DNA of 64,000 nucleotides from Bacteroidota bacterium (GTDB lineage Bacteria; Bacteroidota; Bacteroidia; UKL13-3): NCBI GenBank assembly GCA_030680835.1, contig JAUXUD010000032.1, positions 24,860 to 88,859 of the forward strand, read 5' to 3'. Shown piece by piece: positions 9,364 to 19,400 of this stretch (position 1 is its first letter; each line of letters starts with the position of its first letter). The notes under the pieces were generated by a model. It saw only the letters and a program-made list of their open reading frames with translations, ran no database searches and was not told where the DNA came from. The position numbers and the translations under genes were made by a program.

Positions 9364-9430
9364 TGAATAATCGAGTCACGCAGGAGAATTTCGCCCCTGA
9401 GTTCTCACTGGACCGTGCTTGAAACTCAGG
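9364..9430 (-). other. Possible group II intron 3'-end fossil (domain V/VI remnant)
   Basis: Minus strand: GTTTCAAGCACGGTCCAGTGAGAACTCAGGGGCGAAATTCTCCTGCGTGACTCGATT resembles group II intron DV/DVI ends. Confidence 0.4.
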
Positions 9431-9488
9431 TTTTCAACAATTAGGTAAATACTTCAAATTTAATTAAATTTGTATAAAGGATTTTAAT

Positions 9489-9716
9489 ATGAGGACTATA
9501 CAATTAAACATACCTGATTCTATTGATAAGAATGATAATGAGCTGGCAATGATAATAGCGTCGAAACTCTATGAGGATGGAACATTATCATCAGGACAGG
9601 CAGCTGATTTGGCAGGTTTATCTAAAAGAACCTTTATAGAGCTTTTGGGAAAATATGGCGTTTCCGTTTTTAGTACTTCTGTTGAGGATTTAGAATCTGA
9701 TATAGCAAATGCCTAA
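9489..9716 (+). CDS. UPF0175 family antitoxin-like protein
   Basis: Short HTH protein (LSSGQAADLAGLSKRTFIELLGKYGVSVF) overlapping a PIN-like gene. Confidence 0.85.
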   Translation: MRTIQLNIPDSIDKNDNELAMIIASKLYEDGTLSSGQAADLAGLSKRTFIELLGKYGVSVFSTSVEDLESDIANA

Positions 9717-10167
9717 AGTATTAGTAATAGCAGATACAAGTTGTCTTGTTATTTTAGATAAAATTCATGAATTGCAAATTTTGCACAAAGTTTATACCTA
9801 CGTAATTACTACTCCTGAGGTTCAATTAGAGTTTGGGAAACCTTTACCAGATTGGATTAAAATTGAATCAGTCAATGATAAAAGATATCAAAGATTTCTA
9901 GAAACCCAGCTTGATTTAGGAGAATCCTCAGCGATAGCCTTAGCTTCTGAGAAAACAGATTGTATATTGATCCTGGATGATTTGAAAGCAAGAAAAGTAG
10001 CAAGGCGTTTAGGATTTAAATATACCGGAACATTGGGCGTAATAAATAAGGCGAAAGAGGAAGGAATTATTAAGAGGATCAGACCTTATATTGATAAGCT
10101 CAAAAGTACTGACTTCAGAATATCAGAGAAAGTAATAGAAGATTTGTTAAAAAGAAATAATGAATAA
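9709..10167 (+). CDS. DUF3368 / PIN-like toxin
   Basis: VIADTSCLVILDKI...LDLGESSAIALA...LILDDLKARKVARRLGFKYTGTLGVI motif set. Confidence 0.88.
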   Translation: MPKVLVIADTSCLVILDKIHELQILHKVYTYVITTPEVQLEFGKPLPDWIKIESVNDKRYQRFLETQLDLGESSAIALASEKTDCILILDDLKARKVARRLGFKYTGTLGVINKAKEEGIIKRIRPYIDKLKSTDFRISEKVIEDLLKRNNE

Positions 10168-10379
10168 CCCCTGCAATTAACAACTAGGATTGATGGGAAT
10201 TAACGTATTTATTTGTATTTGTTCTATTTATCAACGCATTGCAAACATATATCAAATGCAAACAATTAACAAGTAGCATTTCATTAATTGTATATTACCA
10301 GTAACATACTAATATAACATGAGAACAACCCGTGCAACATATTTGAAGAACATTTTGCTGAATGAAACGACAAATCCTT

Positions 10380-10457
10380 GCATTTTCCAATTATTATCGC
10401 AAGTTTTACCAAGCGGAAAGTGGATAGGTTTTTTACACTATGCCGTTAGTGGCATCC
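10380..10457 (+). repeat. 70-bp dispersed repeat, copy 2
   Basis: GCATTTTCCAATTATTATCGCAAGTTTTACCAAGCGGAAAGTGGATAGGTTTTTTACACTATGCCGTTAGTGGCAT. Confidence 0.8.
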
Positions 10458-10503
10458 TTGAAGCACTCCTTTATCCAGATAATAAATTTAAGGAATTAAT
10501 ACA

Positions 10504-11112
10504 ATGAAGACGATTTTTTTTACATTATTAAGAATCCTTTGTATGTTAATGATTCTTGGGCCAGCACATATCTATGCCCAAACTGTTGACCCATCATCCG
10601 CGAAGAAATCTCGCTGGTATTTATCCATTCAATACTTGGGACTTACATATCATCCCGGAGGTGGAACTACTCCCGAAATATATCCTCTTAAACTAGATAA
10701 GAAGGCTTACCTGGATCTTGAAGTAGGCATAGTGGCTAAGATCGACTATTCCTTGGGTAAATATGCATTTCTTCGTATTGTATCATCACTTTATAAGGAT
10801 TGTGCGTTCGTTACGGCAGGATGCATACATATGGGGCCGAGGTTCCAATATCGCTGGAAGAAAAGTAGTGTTAATCTGGGTATTGGTCCGATTTTTAGTT
10901 TTAGGGAGGACTGGCATCAATTTTCGGAATACCAAGATGACGATTTCTATGGCGACCGGGTAAATGGCCGTTGGCAGTATCGTTACTTCCCTACTGCAAT
11001 TGAATTAGAATTTCTACACAAAATTAATGATCGAATGGAATTCCAATATTCTTTGATTCCTGGCGCCCCACTGGTTATTACTTCAATGTTTGGTTTGCGA
11101 TTCCATCTTTGA
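10504..11112 (+). CDS. Hypothetical secreted protein, probable outer-membrane beta-barrel
   Basis: Signal peptide; alternating aromatic C-terminus ending in FGLRFHL. Confidence 0.65.
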   Translation: MKTIFFTLLRILCMLMILGPAHIYAQTVDPSSAKKSRWYLSIQYLGLTYHPGGGTTPEIYPLKLDKKAYLDLEVGIVAKIDYSLGKYAFLRIVSSLYKDCAFVTAGCIHMGPRFQYRWKKSSVNLGIGPIFSFREDWHQFSEYQDDDFYGDRVNGRWQYRYFPTAIELEFLHKINDRMEFQYSLIPGAPLVITSMFGLRFHL

Positions 11113-11220
11113 ATATTTTGCAGTGTATTAATCTCAAATGATACACTCAGGAAAGCCTTTAAACAAGCTACCCATAAAGATGAGATATAGAGGCAAACGA
11201 AATCAATTTGATGCATAATT

Positions 11221-11296
11221 TGCATTTTCCAATTATAATCGCATATTTTACCAAGCGGAATGTGGATGGGTTTTTCATACGCTGACATTGGCATTA
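11221..11296 (+). repeat. 70-bp dispersed repeat, copy 3
   Basis: TGCATTTTCCAATTATAATCGCATATTTTACCAAGCGGAATGTGGATGGGTTTTTCATACGCTGACATTGGCATT. Confidence 0.8.
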
Positions 11297-11429
11297 ATTT
11301 GCAAAACCAAAAATAATTTGAAAAGAAAATTATTCAAATTAATTGTTTCGGTATTAAGCATATCCATATCGATTTTGTGATTTTGCAAGGTGCATAAAAA
11401 TAATTTTAATATATAATTTGAAGTAATTT

Positions 11430-11804
11430 ATGAGTAAATCAGCGAGAAGTGTTTTTATTTTTGGCATTTATTTAGGTGTCATTGGACTTATTCTTTTACT
11501 TGTTCCCAATATGCTAATAACTCCCTTTGGTATCGAGCCAACTTATGAAGTATGGATCAGGCTTTCGGGGATTTTATTAATGGCTCTTGCCGTTTATTAT
11601 ACACTGGCAGCTAAGCATGAAATGGTAGTGATCATGAAGGCAACAGCTTTTATTCGTCTGACGATCATTTTTTTCTTTACTGCATTTGCACTGTTTAAGT
11701 TGACTTCTCCGAACATTATCATTTTTTCTGCAATAGACTTCTTGGGAGGTGCCTGGACCCTTTTTATGTTAAAAAATGAAGGACACTTTGAACGTAATAA
11801 CTAA
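11430..11804 (+). CDS. Small multi-pass membrane protein
   Basis: Four hydrophobic segments in 124 aa. Confidence 0.7.
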   Translation: MSKSARSVFIFGIYLGVIGLILLLVPNMLITPFGIEPTYEVWIRLSGILLMALAVYYTLAAKHEMVVIMKATAFIRLTIIFFFTAFALFKLTSPNIIIFSAIDFLGGAWTLFMLKNEGHFERNN

Positions 11805-11857
11805 AAGGAGTTGCCGCATTGAAAGAATTAAAACCAATGACAAAGACTAAATAATCA

Positions 11858-12289
11858 ATGGCAAAAAAAGAAACCAATTTAACATTAGGCATTTCCGAGC
11901 CGGAAAAGGTTAATCTGTATATGGAAAACTTAAAATATCCATTGTTTGATCTTGCCCAATACATGCGAACTTTTATTTTAAGTATTGATAAAAAAATCGG
12001 AGAAGGGATTTATTGGAATGTTCCGACATTTTATTTTACTGGTAAAATGAATCCTTTTGAACCCAAAGAATACAAAAGATATATTGTTGGCTTTAACTTT
12101 TACCAACAAGACACTTTACGGGTTATATTTTTGAAGGGTGCAAACGCAACTGACCCGACTGGCCTTCTTGAAGGCGATTACAAAGACGGCAGACGAATTA
12201 CCACATTTAGAAGTATTGAGGACTTTAAAAGCAAAGAGAAAGAATTTAAGAAAATAATAAAACAGTTAGTGAAATTAATGGACAACTAA
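11858..12289 (+). CDS. DUF1801 domain-containing protein
   Basis: Short DUF1801-like ORF (GEGIYWNVPTFYFTGK...YIVGFNFY). Confidence 0.65.
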   Translation: MAKKETNLTLGISEPEKVNLYMENLKYPLFDLAQYMRTFILSIDKKIGEGIYWNVPTFYFTGKMNPFEPKEYKRYIVGFNFYQQDTLRVIFLKGANATDPTGLLEGDYKDGRRITTFRSIEDFKSKEKEFKKIIKQLVKLMDN

Positions 12290-12392
12290 TAACTAAGATA
12301 AAAATAAGTGAAAATGAATTTTTAATATTGGTAACTATTGAAATTGATTCCTGGAATAACTTTATTAAAAAATAATCTAAAGACGAAATGAT

Positions 12393-12896
12393 ATGAAAGC
12401 AAATGGAAAAACAGTAAAAGATATTCTGATTAACCTTCCTGAGGACAGGGCAGAACCTTTTAACAAACTGCACGATGTGATTATGAAAAACCTACCCAAA
12501 GGTTTTGAAGCAGCCATTAGTTATGGGGGATTGGGTTATGTGATTCCGCATTCACTGTATCCTGCGGGTTACCATTGTAAGCCAAGCGAACCCTTGCCAT
12601 TCGCGGGAATTGCTTCGCAAAAACAGTCAATTAATTTTTACCACATGGGTATTTATTCAGATCCCAAATTATTTGAATGGTTCGTAAGCGAATATCCCAA
12701 ACACAGTAAGCAAAAACCCGACATAGGAAAAAGTTGTGTCCGCTTTAAGAAGTTGGATGAGATTCCGTATAAACTTATTGGTGAATTAATGAAAAAAATG
12801 AGTGCAAAAGAATGGATAGAAAAATACGAATCAGCATTTAAGCCAAAGCCGGGAAAGAATAAAGCTATAAATGAAACTAAAGGAACCAGGATATAA
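12393..12896 (+). CDS. DUF1801 domain-containing protein
   Basis: GFEAAISYGGLGYVIPHSLYPAGYHCKP...LPFAGIASQKQSINFYHMGIY; C-terminal RFKKLDEIPYKLIGELMKKMSAKEWIEKYE. Confidence 0.8.
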   Translation: MKANGKTVKDILINLPEDRAEPFNKLHDVIMKNLPKGFEAAISYGGLGYVIPHSLYPAGYHCKPSEPLPFAGIASQKQSINFYHMGIYSDPKLFEWFVSEYPKHSKQKPDIGKSCVRFKKLDEIPYKLIGELMKKMSAKEWIEKYESAFKPKPGKNKAINETKGTRI

Positions 12897-12926
12897 TTCG
12901 TAAGGGCAAAGCAATAAAATAGAAAA

Positions 12927-13406
12927 ATGAAATTTGGAGTACCTCTAAAAACCAAGCATAAGGAAATTCTCATGTATTGCGTCTCCATGGCATTGATTTT
13001 ATTTTTGCTTAAATGGCTCGAAGTGCATTTCATTGTTTTTAATTATCGTTTAGATTTATTTATTGGAGCCATTGCCATCCTTTTTACGGTTTTGGGGATT
13101 TGGCTGGCACTTAAACTTGTGAAACCAAAAGTAGAAACCCGTATAATTGAAAAGGAAGTTTATATAGATAACTCAACCCAAACAGAGATTGACGAGCAAG
13201 AGATAACAAAGTTGGGCATCAGCAAACGAGAACTGGATGTATTAAATTTAATGGCTACCGGATTCAGTAATGAAGAAATTGCCGAGAAATTATTTATAAG
13301 TTTGAATACGGTAAAAACACATGCTTCCAATATTTTTTTGAAACTGAATGTGAAAAGACGGACGATGGCAGTAGAAAAGGCTAAACGTATGAAAATCATA
13401 CATTAG
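12927..13406 (+). CDS. LuxR-type HTH protein with N-terminal TM helices
   Basis: Two hydrophobic helices then LGISKRELDVLNLMATGFSNEEIAEKLFISLNTVKTHASNIFLKLNVKRRTMAV. Confidence 0.88.
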   Translation: MKFGVPLKTKHKEILMYCVSMALILFLLKWLEVHFIVFNYRLDLFIGAIAILFTVLGIWLALKLVKPKVETRIIEKEVYIDNSTQTEIDEQEITKLGISKRELDVLNLMATGFSNEEIAEKLFISLNTVKTHASNIFLKLNVKRRTMAVEKAKRMKIIH

Positions 13407-13528
13407 GGGAACTCATGCTTTGGTATGAAATCTGCAAAGTAGTATTAAAATCACCCAAAAGTGTGAAGGAAAAGGAAGAATCTGAAGATACTTTTGTGGC
13501 CTGTAAAACATATTAATAAACACATAAC

Positions 13529-14083
13529 ATGAAAAAAAACATTTTAGTATTCGGAACCATTTCAGGTGTAATCATCAGCACGTTTATGGGCATTTCTATG
13601 GCCGTAATGTCGTGCGGTAGCGGTGATATGGATGGTGGACTCAGCAGCATGATTATTGGCTTCAGTGCCATGGCGGTAGCCTTCTCATTTATATTTGTGG
13701 GTATCAAAAATTACCGTGATAAACAAAATGGTGGAAGTATAACATTCGGCAAAGCGTTTATACTTGGCTTTATGATCAGTTTGATTGCCTCCACGCTTTA
13801 TGTGATTACCTGGGGAGTAGAATTCCATTTCTTTCTGCCTGATTTTATAGACAAGTACTCCGCAATACAGGTTAAACAATTGAAGGAAAGTGGTAAGTCG
13901 GGGGCGGCGCTTGACGAAGCCCTTAAAAGCATAGAAAGTGCAAATTACAATTATAAACACAACCCGTTTTACTTTGCGATGTATACCTATATGGAAATAC
14001 TTCCCGTTGGAATTATCATTACACTGATTAGTGCTTTAATCCTTAGAAAAAAAGCGCCTGTGGCCGATGTGTTAAACAACTAA
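13529..14083 (+). CDS. DUF4199 domain-containing membrane protein
   Basis: FVGIKNYRDKQNGGSITFGKAFILGFMISLIASTLYVI pattern. Confidence 0.85.
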   Translation: MKKNILVFGTISGVIISTFMGISMAVMSCGSGDMDGGLSSMIIGFSAMAVAFSFIFVGIKNYRDKQNGGSITFGKAFILGFMISLIASTLYVITWGVEFHFFLPDFIDKYSAIQVKQLKESGKSGAALDEALKSIESANYNYKHNPFYFAMYTYMEILPVGIIITLISALILRKKAPVADVLNN

Positions 14084-14093
14084 TAATTTTAAA

Positions 14094-14519
14094 ATGGCTG
14101 AAAAAAAAAGCAAACTGGTAGAAATAAAAACCAAAGAAACCACTGCAAGCGTGGAGGAATTTATTAATAATATACAAGATGAACAAAAGCGCAAAGACAG
14201 TTTTGTGATTTTGGAAATGATGAAAAAAGCAAGTGGGGAAGAACCAAAAATGTGGGGCAGTTCGATCATTGGTTTTGGAAATAAGAGATATAAAAGCCCA
14301 GCCTCGGGCAGGGAAGTTGATTGGCTCCGGATTGGTTTCTCTCCCCGTAAAGCGAATCTGTCCTTATATATTGGTGTGGGTATTAAGGAGAATCAAGCCG
14401 CGCTTAAAAAACTCGGCAAGCATAAAACGGGTGTTGGTTGCCTCTATATAAATAAATTGGAAGATGTTGATCTGAAGGTTTTAAAGGGAATGATTGATGT
14501 ATATTTAAATTGGACTTAA
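14094..14519 (+). CDS. DUF1801 domain-containing protein
   Basis: EEPKMWGSSIIGFGNKRYKSPASGREVDWLRIGFSPRKANLSLYI...LGKHKTGVGCLYINKLEDVDLKVLKGMI. Confidence 0.88.
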   Translation: MAEKKSKLVEIKTKETTASVEEFINNIQDEQKRKDSFVILEMMKKASGEEPKMWGSSIIGFGNKRYKSPASGREVDWLRIGFSPRKANLSLYIGVGIKENQAALKKLGKHKTGVGCLYINKLEDVDLKVLKGMIDVYLNWT

Positions 14520-14642
14520 AATGAAATTGAAAAAGCAGATAGAATTTTAATTTGTACACCGGAGTACGTCTTTAGTATTCCAAGCGGCTTGAAAAATGCC
14601 ATTGAATGGTGTGTATCTACAACCGTATTCTCGGATAAATAA
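14520..14642 (+). pseudogene. NADPH-dependent FMN reductase fragment
   Basis: In-frame NEIEKADRILICTPEYVFSIPSGLKNAIEWCVSTTVFSDK* with no start domain; typical internal FMN reductase motif. Confidence 0.75.
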
Positions 14643-14948
14643 TTAGTAATCACCTGTAAGGTTATAACAACATTAACTGGAATGTGATAGCTATCCTGTT
14701 TACAGTTAGTGTTTTGGTTGTTGCTTAAATTTGCAGACACAAAACCAGATTTCCAAATCCTCATAACTTTAAATTTCCATATCCCCATAATGGGTGATTT
14801 ACAACTTATTTAATATAACCTAATTTCGACAACATGAAAAATCATGTTTGTGGGAATAATAAAAGTGCAGGCACAGAATCCGGTAATTGGCATGTAAATG
14901 TTAATAGATGAAGTCTGCAGAATAAAAGTATCTTAATAAATAAAAAAA

Positions 14949-16382
14949 ATGTTTGTCGCAACCATAATATTATCGTTAATAACAGTTACACTGGGTTATT
15001 TGTATTTTTTAAAAAGCCGGGACATTCTGGAGTTAAAACAAAAAACTGATTTTGCCTTATCGGGTAAAAGCCTTACCAAAATAGAATTCAGTGCTACTGA
15101 CAAACTAGGACAGGTAGCGCAAAATTTCAATAAACTCGGGCAACAATATCAGCAATTGAGGAAAGAACTGGAAGAAGTTGAAAACCTTAAAACCGAGCGT
15201 AAATCAATGGGAGAATTGGTAAAATCTGTTGAACAAACGCTTAATCAGGTAAACCTGATAAACGACATCGGGCGTAAAATCACATCCAGTCTTGATGTAA
15301 ACAATATTCTAAAACAAATTACAGATATTATTTATTCAACTACGAAAACTACCGAAATACATTACCTGATAAAAACGCATTCAACCGAAAATCATTATTT
15401 ATGTCAGCAAAATCAACTTACAAAAATAAACGGTAACAACTGGCTTCATCAGCCCAATAATATTATTAACTGGAGTTTTGAAAATAATAAAGAAGTGCTG
15501 TTGCATGATGCCATTGCCGATTTTGGGCAATATGTTTTTTCTCCTGTGATTATGTATAATGGGTTGCCCGCACAATCGGTACTGGTTGTTTCTTTCAGGC
15601 ATAATCCAAATGTTACCGGGTGCATTGCTTTGTTTGAAGGACAAAAGAATATCTACAATAAATATATCCTTGATTTTATTACTTCAATTACCACTTATCT
15701 TTCGGTAGGGCTTGATAATTCGAAATTATATAGTGAACTGGAATCAGAAAAGACAAAATCGGAAGAACTGCTGCTGAATATTTTACCTAAAAAAATAGCT
15801 GAGGAGTTAAAAAATAAAGGTAAAACTGAACCGAAATTCCATGAAGCCGTAACCGTAATGTTTACTGATTTTAAAGAGTTCACCAAACTATCAGAGCAAT
15901 TTAGTACCAGCGAACTGGTAAATGAAATTGATTATATTTTTAAAAACTTTGATGATATTTTACTCACCCACGGTGTAGAAAAAATAAAAACAATAGGTGA
16001 CGCCTATATGTGTGTTTCGGGTTTGAATAATGAAAGCAACCATGCCATACAGGTAGTTAAAGCGGCACAGGAGATAAAACGATTTATGCTTACTTATATG
16101 CAGCAACGAAAAATAAAAAATCAAATATATTTTGAAGCACGCATAGGTATTCACTCCGGTAATGTTGTAAGTGGTGTAGTAGGTAAATCAAAATTTGCTT
16201 TTGATATTTGGGGAGATACGGTAAATACCGCAAGTCGCATGGAAACCTCCTCGGAAGCAAATAAAATAAATATTTCGGGAGCAACTTACCAATTGGTAAA
16301 AGAACATGTGAATTGTTTGCATCGGGGTAAAATTGATGCAAAAAACAAAGGTCAGATTGATATGTATTTTGTTGAAGATTGA
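14949..16382 (+). CDS. Membrane-anchored class III adenylate/guanylate cyclase with GAF-like sensor region
   Basis: N-terminal TM; coiled coil; C-terminal VTVMFTDFKEFTKLSEQ...TIGDAYMCVSG...ARIGIHSGNVVSGVVGKSKFAFDIWGDTVNTASRMET. Confidence 0.92.
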   Translation: MFVATIILSLITVTLGYLYFLKSRDILELKQKTDFALSGKSLTKIEFSATDKLGQVAQNFNKLGQQYQQLRKELEEVENLKTERKSMGELVKSVEQTLNQVNLINDIGRKITSSLDVNNILKQITDIIYSTTKTTEIHYLIKTHSTENHYLCQQNQLTKINGNNWLHQPNNIINWSFENNKEVLLHDAIADFGQYVFSPVIMYNGLPAQSVLVVSFRHNPNVTGCIALFEGQKNIYNKYILDFITSITTYLSVGLDNSKLYSELESEKTKSEELLLNILPKKIAEELKNKGKTEPKFHEAVTVMFTDFKEFTKLSEQFSTSELVNEIDYIFKNFDDILLTHGVEKIKTIGDAYMCVSGLNNESNHAIQVVKAAQEIKRFMLTYMQQRKIKNQIYFEARIGIHSGNVVSGVVGKSKFAFDIWGDTVNTASRMETSSEANKINISGATYQLVKEHVNCLHRGKIDAKNKGQIDMYFVED

Positions 16383-16414
16383 AAAAATGTCAGATTTATA
16401 ACAATCAAAAGCCA

Positions 16415-19400
16415 ATGGCAGTAACAATACAAAAACGTTTTAACCCTTACCCGGGTTTGCGGCCTTTTCAAAAGGAAGAGGCTTCATTGTTTTTTGGACG
16501 GGAAAAGCATATTGGAGAAATACTTCGTAAACTGAATACCTTTCGGTTTGTATCTATTGTGGGCAATTCGGGCAGCGGAAAATCTTCACTGGTACGTGCA
16601 GGTATTTTACCCGGCTTAGAAAACAGTGAACAAAAAGAATGGCTAATATGTACTATGAAACCGGGCAAAAATGCGATTAGCGGGTTAAGTGCAGGTCTTA
16701 AGCAAACATTTAATATACAGTTACCTGATACAGCCAACCTGCTGAACACATTATCAAAAAGCAAACTTGGATTGGTGCAGGTGCTCCGTTATGCCATACC
16801 TGAAGGGAAAAAACTATTATTATTAATTGACCAGTTTGAAGAGTTGTTTCGTTTTTTGGCAACAGAAACAACCGACCAAAAAATAAATGAGCAGTTTGTT
16901 GATTTACTTCTGGGAGCCATAAGTCAAAAAGATGTTCCGGTTTATGTGATGTTAACCCTTCGCTCTGATTTTTTAGGTGACTGCGAGCAATTTCTTGGCT
17001 TGCCAGAAGCGATAAACGATGGACAGTTTTTAATTCCACGTATGAACAGGCAGGAATTGGAATTGAGTATAACCGGGCCCGCAGCTTTAGCAGGTTTTAA
17101 GCTAAGTCCGAGATTGGTGCAAAACGTTTTAAACGACTTAGGCAACAGTCACGATCAATTACCGGTAATGCAACATGCACTGATGCGTACATATGATGTA
17201 TGGCATCTTGAAAACGATATTTATAAACCGGTAGATCTGGAACATTACGAAAAAACGGGGTGCATGGAAAAAGCACTTTCAAATCATGCGGAAGAGGCTT
17301 TTGCCGAATTGAACACGGAACGGAAACAATACCTGGCTGCTTGTATCTTCAAAACCATTACAGTTAAAGGTGCTGATAACAGAGGAGTTCGCAGACCCAC
17401 TTCGATAAAAAAGCTATCACAAATATGCAGTGCATCTGTTGATGAAATAATTGAAGTTGCCAATGTATTCAGAAGAGAAGACCGGGGTTTTGTAATGCCA
17501 TCGCTGCAGGTTGCTTTAACTGAAAATAATATTCTGGATATTTCGCATGAAAGTTTGATGCGGGTATGGGAACGTTTGAAAAACTGGGTGAATGAAGAAG
17601 CTGAGGCCACCGAATTGTATCAGCGAATTACCAACAGCGCATTATTGTATGAAAAAAACAGGGCGGGTTTATGGCGTGACCCCGATTTGCAAATTGCACT
17701 GGATTGGCGTGAAAAAATAAGCCCCAACGAAGCCTGGGCCTTACAGTATAACACACATTTTGATGTTGCCATGCGCTTTATTGAAGCAAGTCTGCAGGAA
17801 AAAAAGTTTATGCTGGCTGAAAAAAAGCGGAACAAGATTTTACTCCGAAGTATTGTTGGTATTGCTATTGTGGCCTTAAGCATGCTAACCATTTGGGCAT
17901 TAAGTGAACAACAAAAATCGGTGGCAAGTGAACAAACTGCCTTAACGGAAAAACAAAAGGCGGAACAACAAAGTCATATTGCGGTAGAAAATGCCAGACG
18001 TGCTGAAGCCGAAAAACAAAAGGCCCAGACACAAAAAACCGAAGCAGAAAAACAAAAAAAGTTTGCTTTGATAAATGAACAGGAAGCGAAACTTCAAAAG
18101 CTAAAAGCAGAACAGTCATCGTTGGCTGCTAACGATGCGCGCAAACGTGCCGAGATAGACAAACAAATTGCTGTACTGCAAAAGCAAATATCGGACAGCC
18201 TGAAAGTAGTTTCGGAAAAATCGGAGAAAAATGCTTACCGCTTACGCATTTTATCCGTGGCCCAGAATCTTGCCATAAAATCGGAGCAAGCCCAAAAAGG
18301 AACTTACGATGATGATGCATTGAAGCCATTGCTGGCTTTGCAGGCATACAATTTTACAAACACTTACAACCGCAAAAAGTACGATCCTGAAATTTTTAAA
18401 TCCTTGTTTTTAGCAGGACGGTTTATAGAGGATGAGCGCATATACTCCCATAATTTGCACAAAGATGTGGTGCGTGCCTGCAGTTACAGTCCCGATGGAA
18501 AATTTATTGCAACTACGGGCAATGATGGTCTGTTAATAATTTGTGATGCCGTTAATTTACAAAACCAACCGAAGTATTTTACCATGCAGCCTTTTATTTT
18601 GGAGAACCTTGCATACAATAATGATGGCACCCGAATTGCCTGTTCAAGTGACAATAAAAATATTTTGGTTTATGAGGCAAACCTGCCCGCTAAACAACCT
18701 GTGCAAATAAACACCATGCATACGGATAAGGTTTCAGCACTGCTTTGGTTGGGCAATTATGTGGTCACATCTTCGCTTGACATGTCAATACATGTGCTGG
18801 ATGTGGATGCTTCAAATCTGATAAAGGCAGTTAATCTTGAGTCAAAACCTTTGTGCATCTCATTGTTGGAATCAAAAAATATACTTGCCATTGGTTGCGA
18901 AAACGGGACCATTTACCAGCTTAACCTAAAAATTGACAATGATGCGAAAGTGTTGAAAAAAATATCTAACAACAGGATCACTTCGATTGACTTTAATGCA
19001 GACGGGTCTGAACTGGCCTGTGGCACTTCCGAAGGTGCGCTTGCGATTATTTATACAAATAATCCTGCGCGGGCAGCACTAAATTTACCGGCACACAAAG
19101 CATCTATAACCTGTGTGCGTTTTGCGAAAAACAAAAACAATTTGGCTACAACAGGTCTTGATGGAGTAGTGCGTTTATGGAACCTGAATTATGTTGATGA
19201 TCAACCCCAGGTTTTTGCAGAGCATGAAAGCTGGATTTATTGTTTGTGTTTTAATAATGATGGAAGCAGATTGGTATCGTGCGGAAAAGACAAATCGGTA
19301 AGAACATATGTAGTTGATGAAAATATCCTGTTCAAAAATGTTTCTGAAAAAGTGAAGCGTAATTTTACAGATGCTGAATGGGATTTGTATGTAGGCAATG

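Noticed and set aside
10319-10507. 62-aa plus ORF
   Set aside because: Runs through the 70-bp dispersed repeat; no independent coding support.
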